A DNA stretch of 64,000 nucleotides from Pseudomonadota bacterium (GTDB taxonomy: Bacteria; Chloroflexota; UBA5177; JAJPKF01), in contig JAJPKF010000024.1 in the NCBI GenBank assembly GCA_021323865.1, positions 73,207 to 137,206 on the forward strand. Direction: 5' to 3'. Positions 43,132 through 51,987 of this stretch are shown piece after piece. The position numbers and the translations under genes were made by a program. The notes below the pieces were generated by a model that searched no databases, was not told where the DNA came from, and saw nothing but the letters and a program-made list of their open reading frames with translations. The first letter of the stretch is position 1, and each line of letters begins with the position of its first letter.

Positions 43132-44949
43132 TCATTTCCGGTGAATACCTGAGTGACCACGCATCCACCACCACCGCAGCCGGTCAAGAGTGGATGGTTC
43201 GGGGCCATGAGTCGCTCCGACGGGTTCGACCTGAACAATGGCAGGACGCGAGCGGAAGACGGATCGGACAGCGACATACCCGGTCCGGAGCTCGCGCAGC
43301 TCGTTGGGATTGACGTGATAACTGTTCTGCTCGCGCGCGCTCGCCATCCCGGTCGGCCCCATGCTCTGCTCGATTTGGATCGACGCTTCCCAGCGCATCC
43401 GAGTACCGAACTGCGCGGCGATCACCTCGGCGTCGGCGGCTTCAATCCGGTGGGCGACGATCAGGCCGGCTTGGAGGACGGCCTGACGGATGTTCGTCGT
43501 CTCGGGGATGTACTGAGTCGAGACCAGCGTCGGCAGCAGGCCTTCACGTGCCTGCAGGAGCAGGTCGACGATCTGGTCCGCTTCCGGCAGCGCCGCGAAC
43601 TCATCGAAGACAACGAGCGTCGGAGTGAGCTGCTGTCCAGATCGGATGGCGCCGATACGACGGGCGCATTCCTGCTTCAGATCTTGGGCGACGACTCTGC
43701 CGAGTAGCTCGACGTCTTCGCTCGCGGCCGTGGCCGGCAGATTGACGTACACGACGGACGGTGACGTAAGGACCCGCGGCCAACTCAGGACTTCGCGGGC
43801 AGTATCGGGGGCGAGGAGCAGGTCACGAAACTTACCGTTGAGGAGCGCCATTAACCGAACACGGAGTCCTGCAATCCCGTCGCCGACAGCGCCGCGCTCT
43901 TCAGCCAACACCGTGAGCTCGCGGTGATAGGGCTCGCCGGCACGTTGACCGATTTGCCGCATGCGGCCGGGGATCAACCCTTCGGTCAGTGTTGCCAGAG
44001 TGATTGGCCCGTCGCCGGCTTGTTCCATCGCACGGACTACGGTGGGGATGACCATCATGGCGACGTGCTTGTAAAACTCGCCGCCTGACGTGCCGTAGTT
44101 GAAGATGCCGGTCAGCTTATTGGTGATGTCTGCGGCACTGCCTGTGCACACGTCGTAACCGATGGAGCCGGGATCGTTGGCATCGACGACATGGAGCGAG
44201 AGATCGTGGACGGCTGCGAGCGACTCGGCGATGTGTTTGAGACCGCCACCGCCCTTACAGTCGACGATCACGACGCCGAAGCGCGCCGCACAAACGCCAT
44301 CGGCAATGCGCGCGATGGTCGTGGTCTTGCCGCTTCCGCTCGCGCCCGGAAGAAAGATGTGATGCATAAGCTCATGCCTTTCGAAAGAGAAGATTTCTCG
44401 TGTTTCTCGGTCGATCCCGAGCGCGATCCGTGGCGTCGAATCGCTGTCAGTTTCTGAAGCGGTCGTTCGCGCAGTCGTTCGCAAGCCCGTCGTTGCAAGC
44501 ATGCGCAGCTCTGTTCTCCGTTGTTCAGCGCGCAACGCCGGCATGACTCCGACTCGTAACGCCGACGCCGCCGCTGCGCAAGCCAGCACCAAAACAGGAC
44601 CAAGGAGCGTCTCGATGGTTATGCCGAGTAGCAGATGAAGCGACGGGTAAACGGGGCCGATGCCGATGTAATGAAGGACGTTCTCGGTGTTGGGCCATGA
44701 GCGCCATAACCAGCCGGGCTCGACCACGACATGCGCGGCAAGGAAGAGGACAGCACACCCTGCACCGACGGCCCACCGAATAACTCGGGCCGGTCGAAGC
44801 GCCTGCGTGAACCACCAGAAGCATCCCGCCCCGATGAGTGAACCGGGATCGCTGACCGCGATGATGGTGCAGGCGACCATGCCAAAGACGCCGAGGTCAT
44901 GGATCACACGCTGGGCGTCGCGGTTGTACGCGAGACCGCCGGCCTTCAC
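43132..44949 (-). CDS. TraD/VirD4/FtsK-like DNA-translocating ATPase
   Basis: This 605-residue protein has an N-terminal membrane region of about four helices (residues ~10-135) and a cytoplasmic motor. Walker A is GASGSGKTTTIARIA, Walker B is PTLVVFDEFAALPEA, and VSTQYIPETTNIRQAVLQ resembles the TraG/VirD4 motif III region. It would couple the relaxed DNA strand to a transfer channel or pump double-stranded DNA. The GTG at 44949 overlaps the upstream TGA (GTGA), so the two genes are coupled; a longer frame to 45042 is only overlap. No secretion-channel genes are present. Confidence 0.88.
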   Translation of the reverse strand: MKAGGLAYNRDAQRVIHDLGVFGMVACTIIAVSDPGSLIGAGCFWWFTQALRPARVIRWAVGAGCAVLFLAAHVVVEPGWLWRSWPNTENVLHYIGIGPVYPSLHLLLGITIETLLGPVLVLACAAAASALRVGVMPALRAEQRRTELRMLATTGLRTTARTTASETDSDSTPRIALGIDRETREIFSFERHELMHHIFLPGASGSGKTTTIARIADGVCAARFGVVIVDCKGGGGLKHIAESLAAVHDLSLHVVDANDPGSIGYDVCTGSAADITNKLTGIFNYGTSGGEFYKHVAMMVIPTVVRAMEQAGDGPITLATLTEGLIPGRMRQIGQRAGEPYHRELTVLAEERGAVGDGIAGLRVRLMALLNGKFRDLLLAPDTAREVLSWPRVLTSPSVVYVNLPATAASEDVELLGRVVAQDLKQECARRIGAIRSGQQLTPTLVVFDEFAALPEADQIVDLLLQAREGLLPTLVSTQYIPETTNIRQAVLQAGLIVAHRIEAADAEVIAAQFGTRMRWEASIQIEQSMGPTGMASAREQNSYHVNPNELRELRTGYVAVRSVFRSRPAIVQVEPVGATHGPEPSTLDRLRWWWMRGHSGIHRK

Positions 44950-45629
44950 GGCCAGACCTTCACAGTAATCAGGTGGTCGGCGTACTCGCGAGCGACTAGC
45001 GTGCGCAGCCGTTCGGCGATCTTTGCGGTGGGGACAAACCACCAGACGTGGTCGTATGCCTCCGCGGTGTACGCGCGAATGATTGTTCCATAGTCCCGGG
45101 GGGCCTTCTTTACGAGATCAAGTTCAAGGGCGATCCGCTTGCCGTCGGGAAACGAGAGCAGACCGTCCGGGATGCGTCCGCGCCCGATGTCACGTTCGCC
45201 TGCTCGACGTGCGCGATGCAGCTCGCCACGGATCTCTCGCTCTGTCGTGACCGTTGCTGCTGGATGCTCTGCTTCCAGCTCGCCGAGCAGGTCCACAAGT
45301 TTCAGACTGTGGTTGACCTGTGACGGAACGATTCGAGCGGGCGATATTCCCAGCGCGACCAGACTCGCCCCGCGGCTCGTGACGCGGAGAAGCCGAGGCT
45401 CGTTGAAGAGCCATGGATCACTCTGCATCAGACGCAGGTCGATCAGCTTGGTGACACGGCGGTAGGCGGCACGTTTACCGTGAAAGAACTCGCGCTGGAT
45501 CTGGTCGATGGTCATGATCCCGTGCCGACACGTGCGGGTGAGTAACTCGAAGTCGCGCTCGGTTAACTGCCAGGGAGCGCGGCGCCGATACGTGTGAAGC
45601 TCGGCTGTGGATGATGGTCGGGTAGACAT
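44946..45629 (-). CDS. Replication-relaxation family protein
   Basis: This 227-residue protein begins with a winged-helix region (LTERDFELLTRTCRHGIMTIDQIQREFF, then RRVTKLIDLRLM), which is the hallmark of the Replic_Relax family found in actinobacterial integrative elements and plasmids. The second half (RIPDGLLSFPDGKRIALELDL) has the D...ExE-like pattern of PD-(D/E)XK nucleases, so DNA cutting is possible. It is coupled to the ATPase gene and sits where a relaxase would. Confidence 0.78.
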   Translation of the reverse strand: MSTRPSSTAELHTYRRRAPWQLTERDFELLTRTCRHGIMTIDQIQREFFHGKRAAYRRVTKLIDLRLMQSDPWLFNEPRLLRVTSRGASLVALGISPARIVPSQVNHSLKLVDLLGELEAEHPAATVTTEREIRGELHRARRAGERDIGRGRIPDGLLSFPDGKRIALELDLVKKAPRDYGTIIRAYTAEAYDHVWWFVPTAKIAERLRTLVAREYADHLITVKVWP

Positions 45630-45647
45630 TGGACTGAAGTCGCCGAA

Positions 45648-45914
45648 TTAGGCGGCGTCGTTACGAGGTGAGACGTCACCGCCATTCGCGTTCTTTGCCG
45701 ATAAGGACTCAACGTACGCCTCGAGAGACGCTCTTCGGATGCGGGTCAGCCGCCCGATGTGCACGAAGTCGATCACATGCTGCTTGTTCGCCATGACGTA
45801 GAGCTGGGCACGCGATACCTGCAATAGCGCACACGCCTGGGAGACCGTGAGTAGCAGCGATTTCTCCGACGTCTTCTCGTCGATGGCCTCGCCGTCGGCA
45901 ACTAGAGGCGCCAT
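45648..45914 (-). CDS. Excisionase-like helix-turn-helix protein
   Basis: This 88-residue protein has a MerR/Xis-type helix-turn-helix: LLLTVSQACALLQVSRAQLY then FVHIGRLTRIRRASLEAYVE, the pattern of excisionase-family domains. I choose the ATG at 45914, which overlaps the end of the small membrane gene by 13 bases; the longer frame upstream has no family character. It probably directs the integrase toward excision and may bind the GTACAGT repeats near each end. Confidence 0.8.
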   Translation of the reverse strand: MAPLVADGEAIDEKTSEKSLLLTVSQACALLQVSRAQLYVMANKQHVIDFVHIGRLTRIRRASLEAYVESLSAKNANGGDVSPRNDAA

Positions 45915-46039
45915 CGGATGAATGCCAAGACGAGCTGTACGGCGAGTCGGAAAACGGTGAAGGCGATTTGGATCACCGGCCAGGGTCCAAGGAACCAGGC
46001 GACGGCGATCACGAAGAGGATGATCAAGGTAGTGGTCAT
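45902..46039 (-). CDS. 45-residue single-pass membrane protein
   Basis: This frame starts MTTTLIILFVIAVAWFLGPW and ends FIRWRL, with one or two hydrophobic helices and a basic tail. It lies in the minus-strand run between the 99-residue membrane protein and the excisionase gene and overlaps the latter by 13 bases. Function unknown; the position suggests a transfer or exclusion accessory. Confidence 0.55.
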   Translation of the reverse strand: MTTTLIILFVIAVAWFLGPWPVIQIAFTVFRLAVQLVLAFIRWRL

Positions 46040-46121
46040 GACTTTCCGTCTCTGTCTGTGTCTTCGTGGATGAGCGGGAGCGTGAGCGCGTGGTCGCACT
46101 CACGCTCCCCGTCAGGCTGTT

Positions 46122-46421
46122 TCAGCCGTTGCGATGAACGGTGTACTCGGCGTCGAGGACCGTCACGTCCTTGGTCTTGGGCGTTGAGGTCTTCTGCCGA
46201 TGTGCGTGCGCTGCCGCCATGCTTGCCATCTCGACATGCTGAGCCGTGTAGCCGAGAATCTCGTTGGCAGCATCGTGTTTTCTTCGCACGAGCTCCGCAT
46301 AGCCTTCTGCCTCCCAGTCAGTAGCGGACGCCCGGTCAAGGGCATCCGCCCACAAAAAGGCGAGAAAGACAACGACAGCGACGAGTGCAATGAGACAAAG
46401 CGCAATTTCGAGTGGTGTCAC
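46122..46421 (-). CDS. 99-residue membrane-anchored hypothetical protein
   Basis: An N-terminal transmembrane helix (EIALCLIALVAVVVFLAFLW) is followed by an amphipathic helical domain (YAELVRRKHDAANEILGYTA) and a basic tail. The gene is spaced 8 bases from the preceding one, so they share a transcript. No family recognised. A role at the membrane during DNA transfer is possible from context only. Confidence 0.65.
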   Translation of the reverse strand: MTPLEIALCLIALVAVVVFLAFLWADALDRASATDWEAEGYAELVRRKHDAANEILGYTAQHVEMASMAAAHAHRQKTSTPKTKDVTVLDAEYTVHRNG

Positions 46422-46429
46422 GGCTGCGC

Positions 46430-46717
46430 CTACTGACCGAACGTGGCGACGCGCCGTGCGATCTTCGTCGCCGTGATGCGCTCAAGGCCTCGGATGTACT
46501 CCTCTGCCTCGGGCACGGAGTCGATGAGGAAGTTGTCGTGATTGACAGCGATGGCGATACCGGTCCGGGCGGTAGTGCCGACGTACAGCTCCGCTTCGAT
46601 CCATTCCGCCGTGAAGTCACGTTCCTGCTTGAGGGTCGCCAGCGCAGTGGACTGATTGCTGTTCGACCTGAGACTCGCCAGGAGTCCAGGACGGCGTTGC
46701 TGAATGTGATTTGCCAT
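46430..46717 (-). CDS. 95-residue hypothetical protein, first gene of transfer operon
   Basis: This soluble alpha/beta protein contains WIEAELYVGTTARTGIAIAV and ERITATKIARRVATFG. I recognise no family. It is the promoter-proximal gene of the minus-strand run (46717 to 43132) and divergent from the HTH regulator at 46895, so it is likely under that regulator's control. It might be a small DNA-binding or regulatory protein. Confidence 0.62.
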   Translation of the reverse strand: MANHIQQRRPGLLASLRSNSNQSTALATLKQERDFTAEWIEAELYVGTTARTGIAIAVNHDNFLIDSVPEAEEYIRGLERITATKIARRVATFGQ

Positions 46718-46809
46718 TTGATATGTGAGTCCTTTCGATCAGATATTGGTCGCTGAACTGAGCTCCTTGTCTTGTGCTTTCCCGATGCGTCCTCCTGCGC
46801 CTGTCATCG

Positions 46810-46833
46810 CGGTAGCGTTCCGGACCGCTACCG
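46810..46833. promoter_or_regulatory. 8-8-8 inverted repeat, candidate operator
   Basis: CGGTAGCG-TTCCGGAC-CGCTACCG lies midway in the 177-base gap between the divergent operons at 46717 and 46895. The centre also contains the palindrome TCCGGA. It is a likely binding site for the HTH regulator. Confidence 0.5.
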
Positions 46834-46894
46834 TCGCGTCCATCTTCAGGACCCGACTCGGGAATCAGCTAGAGCCATTGAGACAATTTGGTGA

Positions 46895-48484
46895 ATGGAA
46901 AATTCAGATTTTTCGAATCTGCTCAATCGCGCTCTCGCAAGCAACACTCCCCGCGACGCCGACAACAAGCCGCCGACAGCGAAGGGACTGCGGGAGTACG
47001 CCGGTCTCGCGACAGGGACGCTCAGCGATTGGCGAACAGGGAAAACAGCCGCACGACCGTTCTCGACACAGGTAGATGACGTCATCGCGTACTTCGAACT
47101 GGAACCCGCCGAAGGGGCAAAGTTCCACTACGCGGCGATGGAATGGTGGCTGACCGAGAACCGGAAGGTTCTGACCGATACCGAGGACCGAAGAGTGGTG
47201 ACTCGCGTTGAGGAGCCCAGCGACTCATTGCGGCAGGCGGTTGCGATGCTAAACGCAAGACTTGGCGGCCGTCTGCCCGTCAACTTAGGCGCGGGAAGTC
47301 CGCGCGAAGGACGACTCGCAGTTACCGGAACGCGGAACGTGATGCGCTTCATCTCGGAGCTATTGCGGACCGCTGCCGAAGAGAAGCCGCCGTTTGTGTT
47401 GGTGTCGTTTCAGTCGGGTCCGCCGCTGTGGCTCTTCGCCAATTACCCCGACGAAGCGCGAGAGATTCGCAAACGTGCTACGGAAGTTCGAAGAGCCGGT
47501 GTCGACATTCATTCGCTCTGGCACCGTGCTGACAATGCGCTCGATCAGTTCAATGCCATTCATTGCCTCCTTGGTCTTGAAGACACAGGAGGTGATGACG
47601 ACGGAGTCCACGCCATGGGCGTTCTTCAATTCGAAGAGCAGCTCTTACCTTCGCAGGTTGTGGACTTGAGTGAGTGGGTGACCACGGCCGACCCGGTGCA
47701 TGACCTACTGGTCACGCCGAACGAAGCTCTCATCATGCTGGCGCGCTCGCCGCAGGAAGAGCCTGACTCGGCGCTCTACATCTATGACCACCGTCAAGTT
47801 GTCCTCCTGGCGAGACACTTTGAGGCTATCCATTCACGGTCCGCGGTACTGATTCCGTCGCCGATCGACACGAACGAGTTTGGTGATTTTCGCGCTCCGC
47901 CGCTGATCAACCGGATCGGCTTGCACGATCACCTGTATACGCTGCCGCATCCCGAGGCCGGCTACAAGGTGCGCAAGGCGATGCGCGGGAAGCGCGACTT
48001 GCTCGTAACTGCGGCGGAGAAGCTCAACACTGAGGCCTTCTATGAAGGGCTGCACGTCGGGGGGCGATTCACTGACGTTGTGCTCGAGAGGCAGTTCCTT
48101 GGACTTAGCAAGGCACTCAAGAATCCCGACGATGTGTACCAGCGTCAAACCATGGTTCAAATGATCGAGAACCTCATCGTCTTGGTCACCGAACACCAGG
48201 ATCAATACGAGCTGGTGATCATTCCCGAAAACTGGTCGAGGCTGCCGATCTATCCGCACAACAGCTGCTTCTTCTATTCCGGCGATGGCTCTGATGACGC
48301 TCGGCTCACGGTAAGGGTCGGCTGGCACAACTTCGAACAGTGGGGTGCCGCCGTCAATATTGCTGCGTCAAAGGATCTGCTTGAGCGCTGGAAGCATTGG
48401 GTCTTAGGATTTCGCGACTTGCCGATGGGACGTCCGGCTGCATTGGAGTTCTTGAGGGCACAGCTGAAGGCGCTCCGACGTTGA
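46895..48484 (+). CDS. HTH-domain regulator with large unknown C-terminal domain
   Basis: This 529-residue protein has a Cro/XRE-like helix-turn-helix at residues ~30-65 (GLREYAGLATGTLSDWRTGK) and then about 460 residues of unknown fold, with FVLVSFQSGPPLWLF, DSALYIYDHRQVVLL and a final VGWHNFEQWGAAVN. The large C-terminal part may sense a ligand or be an effector. It is divergent from the transfer operon and so the probable switch of the element. No Shine-Dalgarno precedes the ATG, suggesting weak or leaderless translation. Confidence 0.75.
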   Translation: MENSDFSNLLNRALASNTPRDADNKPPTAKGLREYAGLATGTLSDWRTGKTAARPFSTQVDDVIAYFELEPAEGAKFHYAAMEWWLTENRKVLTDTEDRRVVTRVEEPSDSLRQAVAMLNARLGGRLPVNLGAGSPREGRLAVTGTRNVMRFISELLRTAAEEKPPFVLVSFQSGPPLWLFANYPDEAREIRKRATEVRRAGVDIHSLWHRADNALDQFNAIHCLLGLEDTGGDDDGVHAMGVLQFEEQLLPSQVVDLSEWVTTADPVHDLLVTPNEALIMLARSPQEEPDSALYIYDHRQVVLLARHFEAIHSRSAVLIPSPIDTNEFGDFRAPPLINRIGLHDHLYTLPHPEAGYKVRKAMRGKRDLLVTAAEKLNTEAFYEGLHVGGRFTDVVLERQFLGLSKALKNPDDVYQRQTMVQMIENLIVLVTEHQDQYELVIIPENWSRLPIYPHNSCFFYSGDGSDDARLTVRVGWHNFEQWGAAVNIAASKDLLERWKHWVLGFRDLPMGRPAALEFLRAQLKALRR

Positions 48485-48586
48485 TGTCAGGGACGATGCG
48501 GCTCGGCCCCACTTTCAACGTCCGGTGAACTCTGGTGCGGGACCGGACGTTGGCTAACGCTTTCATAACATCGCTGCGCTGGACAT

Positions 48587-48612
48587 AGTTGTGTTGCACA
48601 GTTGTGTTGGAC
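48587..48612 (+). repeat. Two 13-bp tandem repeats upstream of unknown gene
   Basis: AGTTGTGTTGCAC and AGTTGTGTTGGAC lie head to tail and differ by one base, ending 42 bases before the start at 48655. Such spacing suits a regulator binding near the promoter. Confidence 0.55.
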
Positions 48613-48654
48613 ATTGTCCGCGTGGTGTCCGCGTCCAGGAGCTACTGTGGACGC

Positions 48655-49506
48655 ATGGCTACCATCGTGGCTAAAGACAATGAGTACGGCAGCGTGGGCC
48701 AGGCTCTAGATTTTGCTGGCCGCTTCAGCCGCCTCTCCGGACTGAATGTGAACCCGGTCGGCCGCATTTCGTCCTGGATATTGCTGGGCGAGGCGGACCC
48801 GGAGGACGCCGAGCTCGAGCTTGAGACCGAGGCGCCTGACGTCGCGTCGCTGTATGACGAGTTGAATTTGCTTTCGGTGCACCGCCAGGGGGATCCCCTC
48901 ACCGGCACCACGGTTGACGTAGAAGAAGGGGGCGACGTCTACGTTGCGTTTGAGATGACCGAGCCGGAAGCTGGATACGCGATCTCCGCAATGATCTTTC
49001 CGGTCGCGGACCGCGAGAAGAATCCGGAGCACCCGCTCGATGCCGAGGCGTTCGCAAATCGTCAATCGGTCCAGGTCGAAGTCCACGCACCTGACGGCAC
49101 CGTGTCGCATCACCAGACAACGGTGCACCAAATGCTTGATGAAGCAGTCACTGAGGCCGACTACTTTCCGGAGATCCTCGATCAGACCCGAGGCGACCTT
49201 CATGGATTTGCTGGCGCTGTGTTGACTTGGAACCAAGTCGCCGACGCGGTGAGTATGCGCGAAATCAGGGGCCGGACAACGCAATGGTTACGGGACTCGA
49301 TCGCCGCAATGGACAAGGTTGCAAACACTGTGACAAGCGACACGGGAGTCCGGGCCGTGCTTTCGAGCTGGATCACCGGTTCTACGGGGACACCGATGTC
49401 CGAAGGCGTCAACCTGCTGAACCGTACACTCGGTACCGCCGGACGGTTTCGCAATGAGCTCGAGCGAGAACTGGACAGCCGTTCGGTCGAACCCGTCGGG
49501 ATGTAA
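48655..49506 (+). CDS. Hypothetical protein of unknown family
   Basis: This 283-residue acidic soluble protein starts at the ATG at 48655 (MATIVAKDNEYGSVGQAL); the frame upstream is non-coding. The first half alternates strands and turns rich in Glu/Asp (ADPEDAELELETEAPD), and the second half is helical (QWLRDSIAAMDKVANTV). I recognise no family. It lies 82 bases before a receiver-like gene on the same strand, so the two may work together. The lower GC content is shared with other element genes. Confidence 0.68.
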   Translation: MATIVAKDNEYGSVGQALDFAGRFSRLSGLNVNPVGRISSWILLGEADPEDAELELETEAPDVASLYDELNLLSVHRQGDPLTGTTVDVEEGGDVYVAFEMTEPEAGYAISAMIFPVADREKNPEHPLDAEAFANRQSVQVEVHAPDGTVSHHQTTVHQMLDEAVTEADYFPEILDQTRGDLHGFAGAVLTWNQVADAVSMREIRGRTTQWLRDSIAAMDKVANTVTSDTGVRAVLSSWITGSTGTPMSEGVNLLNRTLGTAGRFRNELERELDSRSVEPVGM

Positions 49507-49588
49507 AGCTCGGGCTCCAATTGAGGGCGTCTCTACAGCGGTTTTGCCCGTGGAGTGTCCGCGGAGCGCTGGTACGGTAAGCATCAGA

Positions 49589-50161
49589 ATGCCAGAAAGA
49601 GGCACAGACCTAGATCGTGAGCGCAAAAGCTATGAGCTCATTCAACTCCATGACAGGTTGACTGCTGAATTCCATGCTTCGCTGGCGGCAGACGGAAGGT
49701 TCGACATGAGCAAGGTCCGGCCGAGCTACCGCGCAGTGTTAGTCGACGATGATGAACTGCGATCGCTTGCCACACACAACGTGCTGAGGAAGATCGACAT
49801 TCGCACCGACATCTATAGAAGCTACATGGACGCTCGGGAGCACGCGGACAATTTCACTGATGCGATGGTCGTCATAGTTGACCTTTTACTCCCAAAGGGC
49901 GGGTGGGACATCGGACCCGTTACCACCCAAGATCGTCAGGAATGGGGGATGCACCTCATACACGAGCTTCGGGAGGAGTTCGCGGTGGCAGCAGCGTTCC
50001 TGCTCATTACGGCAGGCTGGAATCTTGGACCGATTAAACGCGAGCTCGACGCTCTTCGCGTAACACCACACACCGTAAAAACCGTGTGGGGGTTGGCAGA
50101 GGCCGCGGGGCGACTTGTTGCGGCGCAGCTAGGCAAATCCGAGACGGTGGTCGACTTCTGA
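49589..50161 (+). CDS. Response-regulator receiver-like protein
   Basis: This 190-residue protein starts at the ATG at 49589. From residue 47 it looks like a receiver domain: the acidic triad VLVDDDE (Asp53-55), the phosphoacceptor region MVVIVDLLLPKGG (Asp98), the Thr in FLLITAGW (Thr141) and a Lys at 150. No output domain follows, so it could be a stand-alone receiver or a phosphorylation-independent relative. No histidine kinase is nearby; the preceding gene is unknown. The upstream extension in frame is not needed. Confidence 0.66.
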   Translation: MPERGTDLDRERKSYELIQLHDRLTAEFHASLAADGRFDMSKVRPSYRAVLVDDDELRSLATHNVLRKIDIRTDIYRSYMDAREHADNFTDAMVVIVDLLLPKGGWDIGPVTTQDRQEWGMHLIHELREEFAVAAAFLLITAGWNLGPIKRELDALRVTPHTVKTVWGLAEAAGRLVAAQLGKSETVVDF

Positions 50162-50441
50162 CCCAACGCTGACCCCAACCGGAGCGGGTCACTTGGAGTC
50201 AGGCGAACGCTTACGAACTTGAACTCGCCATCCATCTCCCTCGATAAGCGTGCTCCACGACGTTCGTAACATGCTTGGGGTCCGTCGCGACTTCCATTTA
50301 TGGATCAGGAACGAATGACTCCCGAACAGAAGTTGGTTCAGCAATGGCTGCTGGATTCGCGCAAGAGGCAAGGACTGCCAGCAGCGATCGAGGATGTTGT
50401 GATCATCGCGCGAGTGGAGAAGAGGTTCAGTCGTGCTCTCG

Positions 50442-51857
50442 TTAGGCTCGCCAGACCACGTTGACCCGGCCTGGTTCTCTGTACCGGCCTTTTCCAACGC
50501 GCCGAATCTCGATGTGATCGATAACCGTGCTGATAATCGAACGCTGCTGGTCGACTATCAGCGAAGGCCAAACGTGACGAGGCTGTTCTTCACCGGCGAG
50601 AGCGTGAAGTCGCTGTATCTCTGCATCAGTCTGAAGTTCAGACAACGCGGCTTGAATCCTCGCTTCTACCGGCTCGCGAGCCGCGAGCCATTCCGGCAAT
50701 GTGATCGCTCTATGAGCGTAAGCCGCAGCAATCTCTTCTAACTGTTGGCGATCGCTCTCTAGTTCTTGCAGACGCTCATGCCGGCCACGGAGTGCGTCTG
50801 CGTCTAATCCTCCAACCCGAAGATTTCCGAGGGCAGCAAGCACCGCCTCGCTCATGAGTGACTCTACGAATGCGGCGTTGATACTCACGCGTCCGCACCC
50901 TCGATTCGGGTAGGGATAACACCAATAGATCCTCCCGCGGTTGTGTCTCGGCGTCCCGGCGACTAATGGGGCGCCACACTCACCGCATCTGAGTAGGCCG
51001 CTCAGCAGGTATTTCCGCTTCCAGTGCTTGCCGGTCTTTCGCCTCTGAAAGAACGAAACAACCTCGTCGTACTCCGCCTGCGTGAAGATGGCTGGCCAGG
51101 CCGCGGCCGTCCGGCCACCCGTCGACAGCATGACCAAGCCCGCCACTCTTGGGTTGGTGAGGGCGCGTGTGAGTGACTTGCCGCACCATCCCTTGCCCGC
51201 AGTGGTGAGCTCGCCACTCCGGTTCAGAGAAAAGCAGATCGACCGGAGCGACTCGCCACTTAGTAGCCGCGATCGTGCTTCTCGAAGAACCGCAGCTTCA
51301 TGTGACACCACAGTTAGACCATCCCGCTCGTAGCCATAGGCTCGGCAACCGCCGCCCAGCGGTAGTCCCTGCTTGCGCCGCTCTTCCTTCTGTCGTCGAA
51401 TCCGCCGCGACTTGTGCTCGCTCTCCATGCGAGCGACTGCTCCGAGAATGCGCGCGTGGAGTCTGCCCTCTGGAGTGGAGAGATCGTGGTCCCCCGACAC
51501 CGACGCCAACTGCACGCCCTGTCGCTCCACAAGATCGATGAACGATTCGAGCTCCCGGGGCTGACGGTGCAGACGGTCCAGGTGCCAGACGACAACCGCC
51601 CGAATGAGACCGGCCTCGATGTCCTCACACAGGCGCTTGTACTGAGGACGCGGTTTGCCGCTGTAGGCGCTGATGTCGTTGTCGGTGTACACGTCAAACA
51701 GCTTCCAGCCCTGGCGTCCGACGATGGCTAGACAATCTTGCCGCTGGCGCTCTACCCCGAGGCCAGCGCCTTCTCGGTCTTCTGAGATGCGGCAATAGAT
51801 GCCAGCGGAAGGGGGCATGTGCGGAAGTCGCTGGAGAAAGGCCGGTTGTGACTCCAT
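50442..51857 (-). CDS. Large serine recombinase
   Basis: This 471-residue protein has an N-terminal resolvase domain (GIYCRISEDREGAGLG, Ser nucleophile in RIS; WHLDRLHRQPRELESF), a 'recombinase' domain (GKSLTRALTNPRVAGLV), a zinc ribbon (CGECGAPL ... CYPYPNRGCG) and a coiled-coil (HERLQELESDRQQLEEIAAA). It is a complete phiC31/TP901-type integrase. Its 5' end lies 130 bases from the stop of the isomerase gene. With a tyrosine integrase already present for the whole element, this one may have brought in the fluorinase cargo as a nested element. Confidence 0.93.
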   Translation of the reverse strand: MESQPAFLQRLPHMPPSAGIYCRISEDREGAGLGVERQRQDCLAIVGRQGWKLFDVYTDNDISAYSGKPRPQYKRLCEDIEAGLIRAVVVWHLDRLHRQPRELESFIDLVERQGVQLASVSGDHDLSTPEGRLHARILGAVARMESEHKSRRIRRQKEERRKQGLPLGGGCRAYGYERDGLTVVSHEAAVLREARSRLLSGESLRSICFSLNRSGELTTAGKGWCGKSLTRALTNPRVAGLVMLSTGGRTAAAWPAIFTQAEYDEVVSFFQRRKTGKHWKRKYLLSGLLRCGECGAPLVAGTPRHNRGRIYWCYPYPNRGCGRVSINAAFVESLMSEAVLAALGNLRVGGLDADALRGRHERLQELESDRQQLEEIAAAYAHRAITLPEWLAAREPVEARIQAALSELQTDAEIQRLHALAGEEQPRHVWPSLIVDQQRSIISTVIDHIEIRRVGKGRYREPGRVNVVWRA

Positions 51858-51987
51858 TGGTATGGCAAGTTACCGGCGTTGTTTGCCAATGTCAAGTCAC
51901 CATGCACGTGTACCGCAATCGCAGGCCAGGAAGGTGCGCTGCCGGAGCTCTAGCGACGTCGCCATACCCCGATTGGGATTGCCTTGC

